Source: Bacteroidota bacterium (GTDB taxonomy: Bacteria; Bacteroidota; Bacteroidia; B-17B0; Aurantibacillaceae). From it: a stretch of DNA of 64,000 bases. Location: positions 1 to 64,000 of the forward strand of contig JAAFIQ010000016.1 in NCBI GenBank assembly GCA_013298715.1, given 5' to 3'. This document shows, piece by piece, positions 9,528 through 18,463 of the stretch. A program made the position numbers and the translations under genes. The first letter of the stretch is position 1, and every line of letters begins with the position of its first letter. The notes under the pieces were generated by a model, which was given only the letters and a program-made list of their open reading frames with translations, was not told the origin of the DNA and did no database searches.

Positions 9528-11486
9528 TTATTTTTCTTTTTTCTTTTCTTGTAAGGCTACGTTTAAATTGCCTTTTAATAATTCGTTTGTTGGATCTACC
9601 AATAGTCCTTTATTTCCTGCTTCTATGGCTTTATCCCATTGTTTTAGTTCGTTATAAGATGAACAAATGTTGTTATACGCCAATGAATAATCTGGTTTTA
9701 ATTTTAAAGCCTCATTGCAAGCAACTATGCACTCATTAAACTGTTTAGCATTGTAATACGCTAAACTTAATTCTATATAATTTTCGGGAGTTGGATTAGT
9801 TTTCACTTTATCCATTTCTTCCTTAATTTTTGCCTGCAATAGTTTATCAGGATTTCCAACCAATAATTCAATTTCATTTCTTAAACTTAATAAACCACCG
9901 TGCATACGGCTTTTTTGAATACCAGTATTTACTAATGTTGCAGCTTCGGTAAAACGCTTTTGTTTTATCAAAAACTTTCCGTAGTAAAAATAAAATTCAG
10001 GATTTTCTGAATCAAGATTTAATGCCTTTTTAAAATCCATTTCTGCTTCGATGAATCTATTTGTAACAGATTTTAAAATACCAAAGTTTATAAATAGATA
10101 AGGATATTCGGGCCAAACTTTTAACGCAGAATTATAAGCAACCTCTGCCTCCGCATAAGCTCCTCTGCTCATTAATGAATTGGCGTAATTCATCCAAACG
10201 CGTCCGTTTTTAGGAGATTTTAATGTGGCTTCCTTCCAAAGACCTTCTGCTGTTTGCCATATCGCGTTTTGCTTATAAGTACCAACACTATGTAAAATTA
10301 AAACTGCCACAATGCCAATTTTAAAAACTGCTTTTAAGTTGGTTTTTATTGCGTAAAGATTGTATAGTAACATAAGTAAATAAGCAGAAGATAGCGTTAA
10401 ACCTATATATGCAAAAAATGGTCGGTGATCGTTTAAAACTTCTGCTAAAGGAATAATGCTGGATGATGGCAGTAAAGCAAGAATAAACCAAGATAAGCCA
10501 AATGAAAGCAAAGGATGTTTTTTAGCACACTTAACAATTATTACAATTAAAGCTACTAAAAATCCTAAGCCAATTAAAAATCTATCATCGGTAATTTTAG
10601 TTACAAATTCCCAATCGGTATCAACTACCAAATTAAATGGTAAGAAAAAATTATTAAAGTAATGAATGAAAACAAAAGGTTGTGAGATTAAATAGTTCCA
10701 CCTATCCAAGTTACCCGAAGTCCAAGTGGCTGGAGTCATTGATTGAGAGAACGCAAAAAGAAGAGCAGCCATGATAAATGCTAATGAAGATGATAAAAAC
10801 ACAGCAATCAAATTTTTAAACTTAAATATAGATTGTTCTTTGTATTTTGATTCGAAAAATAATTTATAAACCGTCAAGAGTGGCGCAAACATAATAGCTG
10901 GCTCTTTGACCATAAAACCGATAACCATAGGCAACAAATACAAATAAAACTTTTTAGCCAAAGGAGAATAAAAATAAAGTAAAAAACCAACCACTACCAT
11001 TAAGGTAGAAAAAGAATCATCGCGCGAGATGATGTAATTGATTGTTTGTGTATTGGCGGTATGCACACAAAACAAAGTAGCAACCAATAAAGAGGCATAA
11101 AAGCTTAATGTGTTGCTAAAATAGTTTTGAAATAAAAATTTAGAAAAATAAAATAAACAAATTCCAAGCACAATAAAACTTACAAAAATTGAAAAATGAA
11201 AATAAAATGGAACTGGCTTATCTTGCCCACCAATTGCATAATCGATAGCATTTAGAGTGGTTAAGCCTGGTCGGTATGCTTGACTTTTTGGAAGTGTGCT
11301 TGTAGTACGGGCATCTTTAAAAAAAGTAGGAATGTTTTTTAATTCTCTAATTGCAGTATTATTTACAATTGTATGCTCATCATCAAACTCAAACGGATTA
11401 TTAAAATGATTTGAATAAGCAATGCACACCAGCAAAGCTGCTAATAGGCAAATTGCCAGTTTTGTTATTTTTCCATTGGCTGACAT
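9528..11486 (-). CDS. TMTC-like multispanning protein with C-terminal TPRs (putative GT-C glycosyltransferase)
   Basis: The 652-residue protein has about ten membrane helices in residues 1-410 and TPR repeats from about 420 to 645. The first outside loop carries an acidic motif, EFDDEHTI (D35, D36, E37), followed by a Tyr-Arg-Pro motif (QAYRPGL). This is the layout of GT-C fold transferases, in which the first-loop acids act on a polyprenyl-phosphate sugar. The membrane plus TPR arrangement matches the eukaryotic TMTC1-4 O-mannosyltransferases. In the operon it sits beside a DPM1-like enzyme that could make its lipid-linked donor. A non-enzymatic TPR membrane protein is the alternative. Confidence 0.72.
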   Translation of the reverse strand: MSANGKITKLAICLLAALLVCIAYSNHFNNPFEFDDEHTIVNNTAIRELKNIPTFFKDARTTSTLPKSQAYRPGLTTLNAIDYAIGGQDKPVPFYFHFSIFVSFIVLGICLFYFSKFLFQNYFSNTLSFYASLLVATLFCVHTANTQTINYIISRDDSFSTLMVVVGFLLYFYSPLAKKFYLYLLPMVIGFMVKEPAIMFAPLLTVYKLFFESKYKEQSIFKFKNLIAVFLSSSLAFIMAALLFAFSQSMTPATWTSGNLDRWNYLISQPFVFIHYFNNFFLPFNLVVDTDWEFVTKITDDRFLIGLGFLVALIVIIVKCAKKHPLLSFGLSWFILALLPSSSIIPLAEVLNDHRPFFAYIGLTLSSAYLLMLLYNLYAIKTNLKAVFKIGIVAVLILHSVGTYKQNAIWQTAEGLWKEATLKSPKNGRVWMNYANSLMSRGAYAEAEVAYNSALKVWPEYPYLFINFGILKSVTNRFIEAEMDFKKALNLDSENPEFYFYYGKFLIKQKRFTEAATLVNTGIQKSRMHGGLLSLRNEIELLVGNPDKLLQAKIKEEMDKVKTNPTPENYIELSLAYYNAKQFNECIVACNEALKLKPDYSLAYNNICSSYNELKQWDKAIEAGNKGLLVDPTNELLKGNLNVALQEKKKEK

Positions 11487-11493
11487 AATTTTT

Positions 11494-11859
11494 CTATTCA
11501 GTACCTGTTTTATTACCTTCTTCTAACTTTGTTAGTCGATCATTTAAAATGGCTACTTCTTGAGTCAAGTTTTTTATTTGCAGGCGTTGTTTTGATATGA
11601 GTATGCTTAGGTGTAAACAATAAATAATTAGCAATAAAAATAAGGCAATAAATAACAGCGATGGCGCATAATACACACCAAAAAAACTGGCCATAATTTC
11701 AATGCTATTTCGCCAAAAAGCAACAATATTTAAGAAGATAGCACTTAGTACCCAAATGATACTAAACTCTTCGCGTAATTTTTTTTTTGCTATTAGCTTA
11801 AATACTACAAATAAAAATACTAACGTAACAAAAATGCTTATGTACTGTATAAACGACAT
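11494..11859 (-). CDS. DUF2304 family small membrane protein
   Basis: The 121-residue protein has three predicted membrane helices (about 5-23, 34-52 and 66-90) and a C-terminal coiled coil (LTQEVAILNDRLTKLEEG). DUF2304 proteins are usually encoded directly after a DPM1-like family-2 glycosyltransferase and are thought to anchor or regulate it. That is the arrangement here: the gene begins one base after the glycosyltransferase stop and ends seven bases before the TMTC-like start. The family call is good; the role is by association. Confidence 0.8.
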   Translation of the reverse strand: MSFIQYISIFVTLVFLFVVFKLIAKKKLREEFSIIWVLSAIFLNIVAFWRNSIEIMASFFGVYYAPSLLFIALFLLLIIYCLHLSILISKQRLQIKNLTQEVAILNDRLTKLEEGNKTGTE

Positions 11860-11860
11860 A

Positions 11861-12586
11861 TTACTTCGATTTAAAAAAAACGTAATTTAATTTTAAAAAA
11901 AATATTGCCAAACTTACCTTTAACATGTAATAAATAGAGTTTGTTATACCACTTATTGAGGACTTGCCCTCTTCTCTTTCTTTCATAATTACAGGCACTT
12001 CGGTAATAGTAAGTCCATTCAGTTTTGCATAAACAATTGCTTCGGGTTCAGGATATTTATCGGGGTAGTAATTTGCAAATAGTTGAATTGCTTTAGAATT
12101 AAATAATCTAAATCCTGAGGTGCAATCAAAAACTTTTTGTTTTGTACTTAATCTAATTAAAACATTTAACACTCTAATTCCTATTCTGCGGGCGGCAGAT
12201 GATTGAAATCCTTCCCATTTAATGTACCGCGAACCTAAGCAAATATCGCAATTGGAATCCATTGCGCCTTTCAGTATTTTTTCTACCTCAGATGGCGGAT
12301 GCTGACCATCACCATCCATTTGCATTGCAAAATCAAACTTATTTTTAAATGCGTACTTAATGCCACTTTGCACGGCGCCGCCAATGCCTAAATTATTTGG
12401 TAAGTTTAAATACTGTTTTGAGCTGTTGCTGATTTTTTCTAATGTATCGTCAGCAGAACAATCGTTAACTGGAAGTGTAGTAAATTCATAACCTTGAACG
12501 TTTAATTTATTCACTTCATCCAACAACTTTGCAATATTTTGCCCTTCGTTATAACAGGGTATAATTATTAATACTTTTTTTGTCAA
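11861..12586 (-). CDS. Family 2 glycosyltransferase, dolichyl/polyprenyl-phosphate mannose synthase-like
   Basis: The 241-residue GT-A enzyme begins VLIIIPCYNEGQNI and has the nucleotide-sugar/metal motif MDGDGQHPP, the acceptor motif GSRY, and a C-terminal hydrophobic segment (about 218-236) that should hold it to the membrane. DPM1-like enzymes load a hexose from a nucleotide sugar onto a polyprenyl phosphate on the cytoplasmic face. It is the first gene of the four-gene operon, so the product may be the donor for the TMTC-like protein downstream. The sugar cannot be read from the sequence. Confidence 0.87.
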   Translation of the reverse strand: MTKKVLIIIPCYNEGQNIAKLLDEVNKLNVQGYEFTTLPVNDCSADDTLEKISNSSKQYLNLPNNLGIGGAVQSGIKYAFKNKFDFAMQMDGDGQHPPSEVEKILKGAMDSNCDICLGSRYIKWEGFQSSAARRIGIRVLNVLIRLSTKQKVFDCTSGFRLFNSKAIQLFANYYPDKYPEPEAIVYAKLNGLTITEVPVIMKEREEGKSSISGITNSIYYMLKVSLAIFFLKLNYVFFKSK

Positions 12587-12640
12587 TTTAAAAACTCTTG
12601 TTAAATAACATGGTAAATATAAACTTATATTGCATAAAAT

Positions 12641-13573
12641 TTATTTACTAAAATAGTAACTTTTTAGCAACCACTCCTCTACAACTTTTTGAATTAAATA
12701 AATACCTTCATATTTAATGTATTCGGCATCGTCATCGGGTTTGTGGTAATCGTTATGCGTACCCGACGTTATGGATAAAGATTTGATATTATTTTTATAA
12801 AATATTTTACAATCGGTTAATAAAATATCATCCGATTTATCTAAATACAATTTAACCTTACCGTTAGGGCTTCTGTACTGTTTTAATTTACTTCTAAAAC
12901 CCAAATCAAATTGATGTATTCCAAGAAATGAAAGATTTGATTCATTATAAACATCTAACCTACCCACCATATCAAAATTAATACATCCCTTTATAGGCGG
13001 GAATTTCGTCTTGGCAAAATCATAAAATGCCAATGAACCAAATAAACCAATTTCGTGTGCTGAATAAGCCACAAATAAATAATTCACTTTTTTATTCCCC
13101 CAAATGTTATAACTTTTTGCTAAACCAAGCAACAGGGCAACTCCAGATGCGTTATCATCCGCTCCATTGTGAATTTGATTTTTTTTATTGTAACCCAAAG
13201 ATAATTTGCCACCTAAACCAATATGCTCGTAATGTGCGCCAATTACAACTGTGCTATCTGCCTTGTTATTAATAAAACAATAAATATTGTTGGATGACCT
13301 AGCTACACTTGTATCGTATTTTTGATAGATAAATGATTGCCATTGAGGTTTAAACTTCTTAATCTTTTTAAACTCGTTGGCAACAAAGTTAGCAGCTTTT
13401 AGTTCATGTGCTGTAGAAACTTCTCTCCCCATAAAACTATCATTTGCCAAGGTATAAACAATATGCTTGTAATAATTAATTGCTGCTAACGAATCTTTAG
13501 TTTGGGCAATAATCAAATTCCCGCAACTAAACTTAATGAGCGTGATAACTAAAATAAAGTTCCTCAATTTCAT
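12641..13573 (-). CDS. M28 family zinc metallopeptidase
   Basis: The 310-residue exported protein has a signal peptide (about 1-23, ending IIAQ). Zinc-binding motifs of M28 are visible: GAHYEH (H114 or H117), GADDNASG (D139/D140), AHEIGLFGS (E174), NFDMVGR (D201) and a late GTHNDYH. M28 enzymes are di-zinc aminopeptidases, here probably periplasmic or surface facing. Many members have Glu-Glu at the position of H173-E174, the first Glu being the general base; His here is worth checking. I start at ATG 13573, because the in-frame start at 13609 lies inside the terminator hairpin of the upstream gene. Confidence 0.85.
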   Translation of the reverse strand: MKLRNFILVITLIKFSCGNLIIAQTKDSLAAINYYKHIVYTLANDSFMGREVSTAHELKAANFVANEFKKIKKFKPQWQSFIYQKYDTSVARSSNNIYCFINNKADSTVVIGAHYEHIGLGGKLSLGYNKKNQIHNGADDNASGVALLLGLAKSYNIWGNKKVNYLFVAYSAHEIGLFGSLAFYDFAKTKFPPIKGCINFDMVGRLDVYNESNLSFLGIHQFDLGFRSKLKQYRSPNGKVKLYLDKSDDILLTDCKIFYKNNIKSLSITSGTHNDYHKPDDDAEYIKYEGIYLIQKVVEEWLLKSYYFSK

Positions 13574-13593
13574 TGTTAAAAGCTGTTTTAAAC

Positions 13594-13627
13594 AAAAAAG
13601 GTTTCTCATGTATGAGAAACCTTTTTT
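13594..13627 (-). terminator. Rho-independent terminator of the collagen-like gene
   Basis: A perfect 16-base inverted repeat (AAAAAAGGTTTCTCAT and its complement) has only two bases between the arms. On the minus strand it forms a strong hairpin ending in six T, 18 bases after the stop of the collagen-like gene. It also rules out the longer start of the M28 gene. Confidence 0.85.
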
Positions 13628-13644
13628 ATAAAAATTAATTTAAA

Positions 13645-15594
13645 TTATCTGTTTTGATTTTGTAACATCTGAGTTTTTTGCTCACGAGTTGGGTTTAATG
13701 AAGAAGGTAAATCTTTACCAAACTTAATTGTTTGACCATCCCACCAGAAAGCTTCTCCGTTTTGTTTTTTGTTACCATCGTTAAATAACACGTTACCTAA
13801 GTTACGGTCAAACGATTTAGTTTTTACAAACGCAGGAACTTCAGTATTAGCAACATCAACACGGTTACCAACTGAAATCCAAGAGATTTGAACATTTGAG
13901 TTACCGTTGTTTAATTCTTTTACAGTAAAGCCAGTTTTAGTTACAGCAGTAACGTAAACACCATTACACTCACCCATAGCAGAAACAGTTACAACTGGCT
14001 CTTCGCCTAATAATTTAGCATAGCTTGCGTCAAATTCAATTGTAGCCGTACCATTTACTAAATTAATTTTTCCTTTTTTGTAAACTGTAGCTTCAGTTGA
14101 AGTAGCAGCAAAAGCAGGCACCATTTCTTCGCCAGATTTTACTAATTCAATATTTTTACCAGAAGTATAAACATCACCAATATTGTAAGCAGCAAATAAA
14201 TCACCACTATTGATATGACCAATAACCGAACCTTTTGATAAAGTACCAAATGTTCCAAAGAAACCACCACCAACGCCATTAGCTTCGGCAGTAGGTACTA
14301 AACCTGCTCCACTTGTATAAGCACCAGAACCATATACACCATAGTTTAATAAACCACTACTTCTGTAGCCTAATGAACCCCAATATGTACCATTTACATC
14401 AGCTCCTAATGAACCACCTGTACGGCTGTAATCGTTGTAACTATAACTTGCATCACCAAAGGTATAAACATCACCCCAGAAATTAAATCCACTACTTGCA
14501 CGGTTGGTTGATATTTGAGAGTAGTTTGTACCATCATTTTGGCTATCGCGTGTACGGTAACCATATAAAGTAGTTTGTCCATCACCATTAACTGTTAATT
14601 GTTGACGGTAAGCATATAATTGATAAATAAGACTTGGTGTTATTAAACCAAGACTAACACTTGTACCATTATCTTGCATTAAAGAGTTACCTAAGCCAGT
14701 AGCACTTGTAAACTTAGAGATATAGTTAGTAGTACCAGCAACTGAACCAGGACCAGTAGGACCAGTTACACCATTAGCACCTGTTGCTCCAGTAGCACCA
14801 TTTGTTCCGTTAGTACCAGCAGCACCAGTTGGACCTACAGGACCTGCTACACCAGCAGCACCTGTTGCGCCAGTAGTGCCATTTGTTCCGTTAGTTCCAT
14901 TAGCTCCAGCAGCACCTGTTGCGCCAGTAGCACCATTCGTTCCATTTGTTCCGTTAGTTCCGTTAGTTCCGTTTGCTCCAGCAGCGCCAGTTGGACCCGC
15001 AGGACCTGCTACACCAGCAGCGCCCGTTGCACCAGTTGCTCCAACAGTACCATTGGTTCCGTTAGTACCATTAGCTCCAGTAGCACCTGTTGCACCGTTA
15101 GTTCCATTGGTTCCGTTTGCTCCAGCAGCACCTGTTGGACCCGCAGGACCAGCTACACCAGCAGCTCCAGTTGGACCAGTAGCTCCACCTGTACCCGAAG
15201 TTTCAGCATATAATGCATATGGTACACTTAAAAATTGTGATGCTCCCATGTTAACTAAACCTGAACCAAAATCAATTTCTTGCTCAATAAATTTAGAACC
15301 AGAGCCCCAGTTAATTGCATTAAATGTTCCACTAATTACAGTTCCTAAACCAATATTAACGTTATATAAACCAAATGAATTGGTTGTAACAGCGTGAGTT
15401 TCTTGGTAAATTACTGGACCATTGGGAGCATTGTTGCGAATAGTTAATTGCAAAGTTAGCGGTTGCCCAGCTAAAACTGCTCCAGCTGCGTTTCTTGCCA
15501 CGCCCTGGTACTTGATGCTCTGAGGCGCTTGTGCGCTCATAAATGTAATTAACCCAAATAAGGATAGAATTACTGCAATTGTTTGTTTTCTCAT
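13645..15594 (-). CDS. Secreted protein with collagen-like Gly-X-Y region
   Basis: The 649-residue protein has a signal peptide (1-21). A conserved Bacteroidota N-terminal domain follows (about 22-130; [36 protein letters not shown]). Residues about 133-283 are a collagen-like stretch of Gly-Ala-Thr, Gly-Pro-Thr, Gly-Thr-Asn and similar triplets. A C-terminal region rich in Gly, Tyr and Ser follows, with a beta-rich end. Such proteins form surface or matrix filaments. It follows the T9SS-tail gene by 25 bases and may share its transcript, but it has no clear T9SS tail of its own; its last residues are polar ([12 protein letters not shown]). Function beyond a structural or adhesive role is unknown. 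Confidence 0.82.
   Translation of the reverse strand: MRKQTIAVILSLFGLITFMSAQAPQSIKYQGVARNAAGAVLAGQPLTLQLTIRNNAPNGPVIYQETHAVTTNSFGLYNVNIGLGTVISGTFNAINWGSGSKFIEQEIDFGSGLVNMGASQFLSVPYALYAETSGTGGATGPTGAAGVAGPAGPTGAAGANGTNGTNGATGATGANGTNGTNGTVGATGATGAAGVAGPAGPTGAAGANGTNGTNGTNGTNGATGATGAAGANGTNGTNGTTGATGAAGVAGPVGPTGAAGTNGTNGATGATGANGVTGPTGPGSVAGTTNYISKFTSATGLGNSLMQDNGTSVSLGLITPSLIYQLYAYRQQLTVNGDGQTTLYGYRTRDSQNDGTNYSQISTNRASSGFNFWGDVYTFGDASYSYNDYSRTGGSLGADVNGTYWGSLGYRSSGLLNYGVYGSGAYTSGAGLVPTAEANGVGGGFFGTFGTLSKGSVIGHINSGDLFAAYNIGDVYTSGKNIELVKSGEEMVPAFAATSTEATVYKKGKINLVNGTATIEFDASYAKLLGEEPVVTVSAMGECNGVYVTAVTKTGFTVKELNNGNSNVQISWISVGNRVDVANTEVPAFVKTKSFDRNLGNVLFNDGNKKQNGEAFWWDGQTIKFGKDLPSSLNPTREQKTQMLQNQNR
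14745..15195 (-). repeat. Degenerate repeat region coding for the collagen-like triplets
   Basis: About 450 bases of 9-base-unit repetition encode the Gly-X-Y stretch. Longer blocks are duplicated inside it: the peptide block [18 protein letters not shown] occurs twice, and a variant with [12 protein letters not shown] once. This points to growth by slippage or unequal recombination, and the length is likely to differ between strains. Confidence 0.8.
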
Positions 15595-15619
15595 TTCTGT
15601 TTTTGTTTTTTATTTGTTA

Positions 15620-16126
15620 TTAATTACTTTTTACAATTTTAAATGTTTTATTTACACCGTTAGAGGCATTACTGATTGTTACAAAATAATTTGCATTTGC
15701 CAATTCAGTAAAACTAAGATTCATTTTTTTATTACTGCCAACGTCTACTTTAGTATTTGATTGATAAATTAATTTACCTACAGCATCAGTAAGTTGTACG
15801 TTGTAATTACCGCTTTCAACTCCCGTAAAATCTATAACTAACTCGTTAAAAACAGGATTTGGGTAAACAAAAAGGCTGATATTTTTATTATTTCCTTTAA
15901 TGAAGGTTACCACATCCAGTGAATTTGGTTGTTGAAATCCCATTGTGGCAATATTGTTAGAAGCAGTTGAAGTACCTGATATAGGTTCTCCTATTGTCCA
16001 CGAGTTGTTTCCTTGAGAAGAAGAATTATAATCTCCTTGACTACTAAACACTGTAGGGGTAACTGTTTGTGCCTTTACGTAAAAACTTGCAAAAACAATA
16101 AGTGTTAAAATAAATTTTGATTTCAT
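15620..16126 (-). CDS. Small T9SS type A sorting-domain protein
   Basis: The 168-residue protein has a signal peptide (about 1-19, ending KAQ), a short Ser/Gly-rich domain with SWTIGEPISGT, and a type A T9SS sorting tail (about 85-168: VYPNPVFNELVIDF, NYNVQLTDAVGKLI, NYFVTISN). The tail directs export through the outer membrane. The passenger is only about 65 residues, so the protein may act as a surface cap or adhesin subunit. I chose the ATG at 16126 in front of the signal peptide. It lies directly upstream of the collagen-like gene in the same direction, which suggests joint expression. Confidence 0.82.
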   Translation of the reverse strand: MKSKFILTLIVFASFYVKAQTVTPTVFSSQGDYNSSSQGNNSWTIGEPISGTSTASNNIATMGFQQPNSLDVVTFIKGNNKNISLFVYPNPVFNELVIDFTGVESGNYNVQLTDAVGKLIYQSNTKVDVGSNKKMNLSFTELANANYFVTISNASNGVNKTFKIVKSN

Positions 16127-16428
16127 GATTTGATTTAATTTATGCAAAAATATAATTTTTATTTATATTAACAAATCAAATGTGATGAAAGTGGCAAAAA
16201 ATGTTTTAAACATTACTAATTAATTTAGATAACTACCATTAACATTTAATTAAAAAAGCGCCTTTAATCCCAAAGTATTGATTATCGGAGGGTTATTTAT
16301 AGAAGCTACCTCAAGTTTTAAACGCTTCTGTTTAAATTGAAAATTTTTGAAATCCTCAAATTTTAATTCAAGATCTAGGGGAAATTGGCAATTCAGAAAA
16401 AAATAAACACACTATTTATAAATATAAT
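16127..16428. other. Divergent intergenic region, no gene seen
   Basis: About 300 AT-rich bases separate the leftward T9SS gene from the rightward TTG-start operon. Apart from the -7 element at its right end I see no reading frame, repeat or structured RNA. Confidence 0.5.
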
Positions 16429-16436
16429 TAGTTTTG
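16429..16436 (+). promoter_or_regulatory. Bacteroidota -7 promoter element
   Basis: TAGTTTTG matches the TAnnTTTG consensus exactly and lies 18 bases before the TTG start at 16455. No good -33 TTTG is seen at the expected distance, so this is half a promoter. It supports the TTG as the true start because the transcript would begin just before it. Confidence 0.5.
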
Positions 16437-16454
16437 CGTTGAATTATTTAAAAT

Positions 16455-16859
16455 TTGAACGAAGAACATATAAAGTTGGCCTTGTTGGATTGTTATTTGA
16501 AGCGCAACAAAATTAATACAGAAAGAAACTGGTTTTGTAAGGCTTTTGAGCAATCTTTAAAAAAATTAGACATCAACTTTAATAAACTTGATGTGGAGAT
16601 TGCTAATTACATTTTTAAAAACCCAAATAAAATTAATGTTGTGGATAGCGGATTATCTTTGTTTAGGAAGGAATCTGAACTACGCAAATTTTTTCTTTTG
16701 ATTAATGCCTTAATAGAATGTGATGTGAAAAATAATATTCGGTATATGAATGATAGTTATGCACATTTCGTTTTTTTTAATCTTTTTACCAACTTTATAA
16801 TAGCAAGTTTTAATTCTATAAACGCAATTATTTTATTTAAAATTAAAGGTTGGAGATAA
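16455..16859 (+). CDS. Hypothetical protein, first gene of a TTG-start operon
   Basis: The 134-residue protein is mostly helical, rich in Asn, Lys and Phe, and has a hydrophobic C-terminal segment (about 105-128: FVFFNLFTNFIIASFNSINAI) that could be a membrane helix. No family is recognised. Translation must start at TTG 16455 or very near it, since a stop lies at 16449-16451 and the next Met is far inside. It overlaps the GMC oxidoreductase gene by ten bases. Small proteins next to GMC oxidoreductases are sometimes partner subunits, but I see no sequence match to such subunits, so this is only position-based. Confidence 0.6.
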   Translation: MNEEHIKLALLDCYLKRNKINTERNWFCKAFEQSLKKLDINFNKLDVEIANYIFKNPNKINVVDSGLSLFRKESELRKFFLLINALIECDVKNNIRYMNDSYAHFVFFNLFTNFIIASFNSINAIILFKIKGWR

Positions 16860-18463
16860 ACGACATTATAGTTATTGGCTCTGGATGTTGCGGTAGTATT
16901 GTTGCTAAAACAATTATTGAAAATGGCGGTAAAGTTACTCTACTAGATGTTGGGATTGAGCAAACAAAAAAATACACATCACCCGAAAATAATTTTGTTG
17001 ATATAAGGAGTAAAGATTCAGAGCAATGGAAATATTTGCTAGGAGAAAATTTTGAAGCTTTAAAAGTTTTAAATACAGAAGATCCTTTACACTTAACCCC
17101 AAATAGATTTTTTGTTACAGATAAAGTTTCTGAATTCTATCATTGGATAGATAACACGTTTAACGGCGTTGAATCACTTGCCATTGGCGGTTTAGGAAAC
17201 GCTTGGGGCTTAGGAAGCTACATTTATTCAAAAGAAGAACTCCTTAAAACTGGTTTACCAGTAAATGAAATAAACCAGGCTTATTTATGGTTGCACAAAC
17301 ATATTGGGATAAGTGGCGGTAACGATTCTGCCGCAAAGTATTCTAATGGAAATCTGTTTCAAGCGCAAAACGCCATCCCCTTGGATTATAATGGTGAACG
17401 CCTCTATAAAAAATCGCAACAATTTCAAAAAAAGTTTGAAGCTCAAAACGTTTATATTGGCAGAGCGCCATTGGCCGTGAGCACAGATAATGACTTAAAT
17501 GGCGAAAAACATTTGGCAAACGATTTAGAATTTTACGAAATAGAAAACGCTTCTGCTTTCAGACCAATAAATATTATTAAAGACTTAATAAAAAAACACG
17601 AGGTTAGTTTTAATTATATCCCAAATCAGCTTGTTTTAAAATTTATTGAGTTGGAAGATAGCACTATTAAAATAGAATCGCTAAACATTAAAACAAATAT
17701 TATTGAAATTAATTATTGCAAAAAATTAATTATAGCTAGCGGCGCACTTGCTACAGCCAGGATTGTAATGCGCTCAACGAATATCACTCAGTTACCAATC
17801 TTGTGCAATCCTTACAGTTATATTCCTTCTATACAACCCAAACTTTTAGGTTCTAAAAACGATGGTTATCAAACTGGTTTAGCGCAATTGAGCATTTATT
17901 ATGATAAGGAAAAAGCTAATACACTTATAGCAATGGGTTCGGTTTATAGTTACAGAGCATTAATGAACTACAGACTGTTGCGCGAATTTCCGATTGGAAT
18001 GAACGATGGCACAAAACTTTTAAAATATTTACAGCCTGCTTTAAATATAACAGGTATCTTTCATCCTGAGGAGTCTGGAAATGGAAAAAATATTAGTTTA
18101 ATAAACGATTCATCAAGTAGAACCGGTGATAAATTAAAATGCAATTATCCATTAAGCGAAACTGAAAAACAAGAAATAGAGCGGACTACCAAAAAATATA
18201 AATCTGTTTTAAGAAAGCTAGGAACATTGCCATTGATGGTAAAACACAACAAAATTGGTTCGAGTATACATTATGGAGGCACATTACCATTTAATGAAAA
18301 TTATAATAATCCTATTGCACACAACTCGGATGGGAAGCTCCTAAAATATAAAAATGTCTATATAGCTGATGGTTCTGGTTTTAAATTTTTATCAGGAAAA
18401 GGATTAACTTTAACTTTGATGGCCTATGCACATCATGTAACAAAAAAAGTAATTGGAAAATAA
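16850..18463 (+). CDS. GMC-type FAD-dependent oxidoreductase
   Basis: The 537-residue protein starts with a Rossmann FAD motif (IIVIGSGCCGS, residues 6-16) and an acidic strand end (LLDVG). A GGLGNAWG motif follows, and the C-terminal GMC motifs are GSSIHYGGT (H474 as the likely catalytic His) and VYIADGSGF. GMC enzymes oxidise alcohols or sugars with FAD. There is no signal peptide, so it is probably cytoplasmic. Translation starts at TTG 16850, inside the previous gene, and the next gene starts inside its own 3' end. With the epimerase downstream, a sugar or lipid-alcohol substrate is plausible but not proven. Confidence 0.82.
   Translation: MEINDIIVIGSGCCGSIVAKTIIENGGKVTLLDVGIEQTKKYTSPENNFVDIRSKDSEQWKYLLGENFEALKVLNTEDPLHLTPNRFFVTDKVSEFYHWIDNTFNGVESLAIGGLGNAWGLGSYIYSKEELLKTGLPVNEINQAYLWLHKHIGISGGNDSAAKYSNGNLFQAQNAIPLDYNGERLYKKSQQFQKKFEAQNVYIGRAPLAVSTDNDLNGEKHLANDLEFYEIENASAFRPINIIKDLIKKHEVSFNYIPNQLVLKFIELEDSTIKIESLNIKTNIIEINYCKKLIIASGALATARIVMRSTNITQLPILCNPYSYIPSIQPKLLGSKNDGYQTGLAQLSIYYDKEKANTLIAMGSVYSYRALMNYRLLREFPIGMNDGTKLLKYLQPALNITGIFHPEESGNGKNISLINDSSSRTGDKLKCNYPLSETEKQEIERTTKKYKSVLRKLGTLPLMVKHNKIGSSIHYGGTLPFNENYNNPIAHNSDGKLLKYKNVYIADGSGFKFLSGKGLTLTLMAYAHHVTKKVIGK

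Noticed and set aside
13574-13609. Longer N-terminus for the M28 peptidase
   Set aside because: The extra codons lie on the terminator stem of the upstream gene and do not form a signal peptide.
14876-15397. Plus-strand Pro/Ala/Val-rich 173-residue reading frame
   Set aside because: It is the antisense shadow of the collagen-like repeats; it has no domain and no promoter.
13645-15594. Phage tail-fibre gene
   Set aside because: Collagen-like fibres occur in phages, but this protein has a signal peptide, a Bacteroidota N-terminal domain and a T9SS neighbour, and no phage genes are present.
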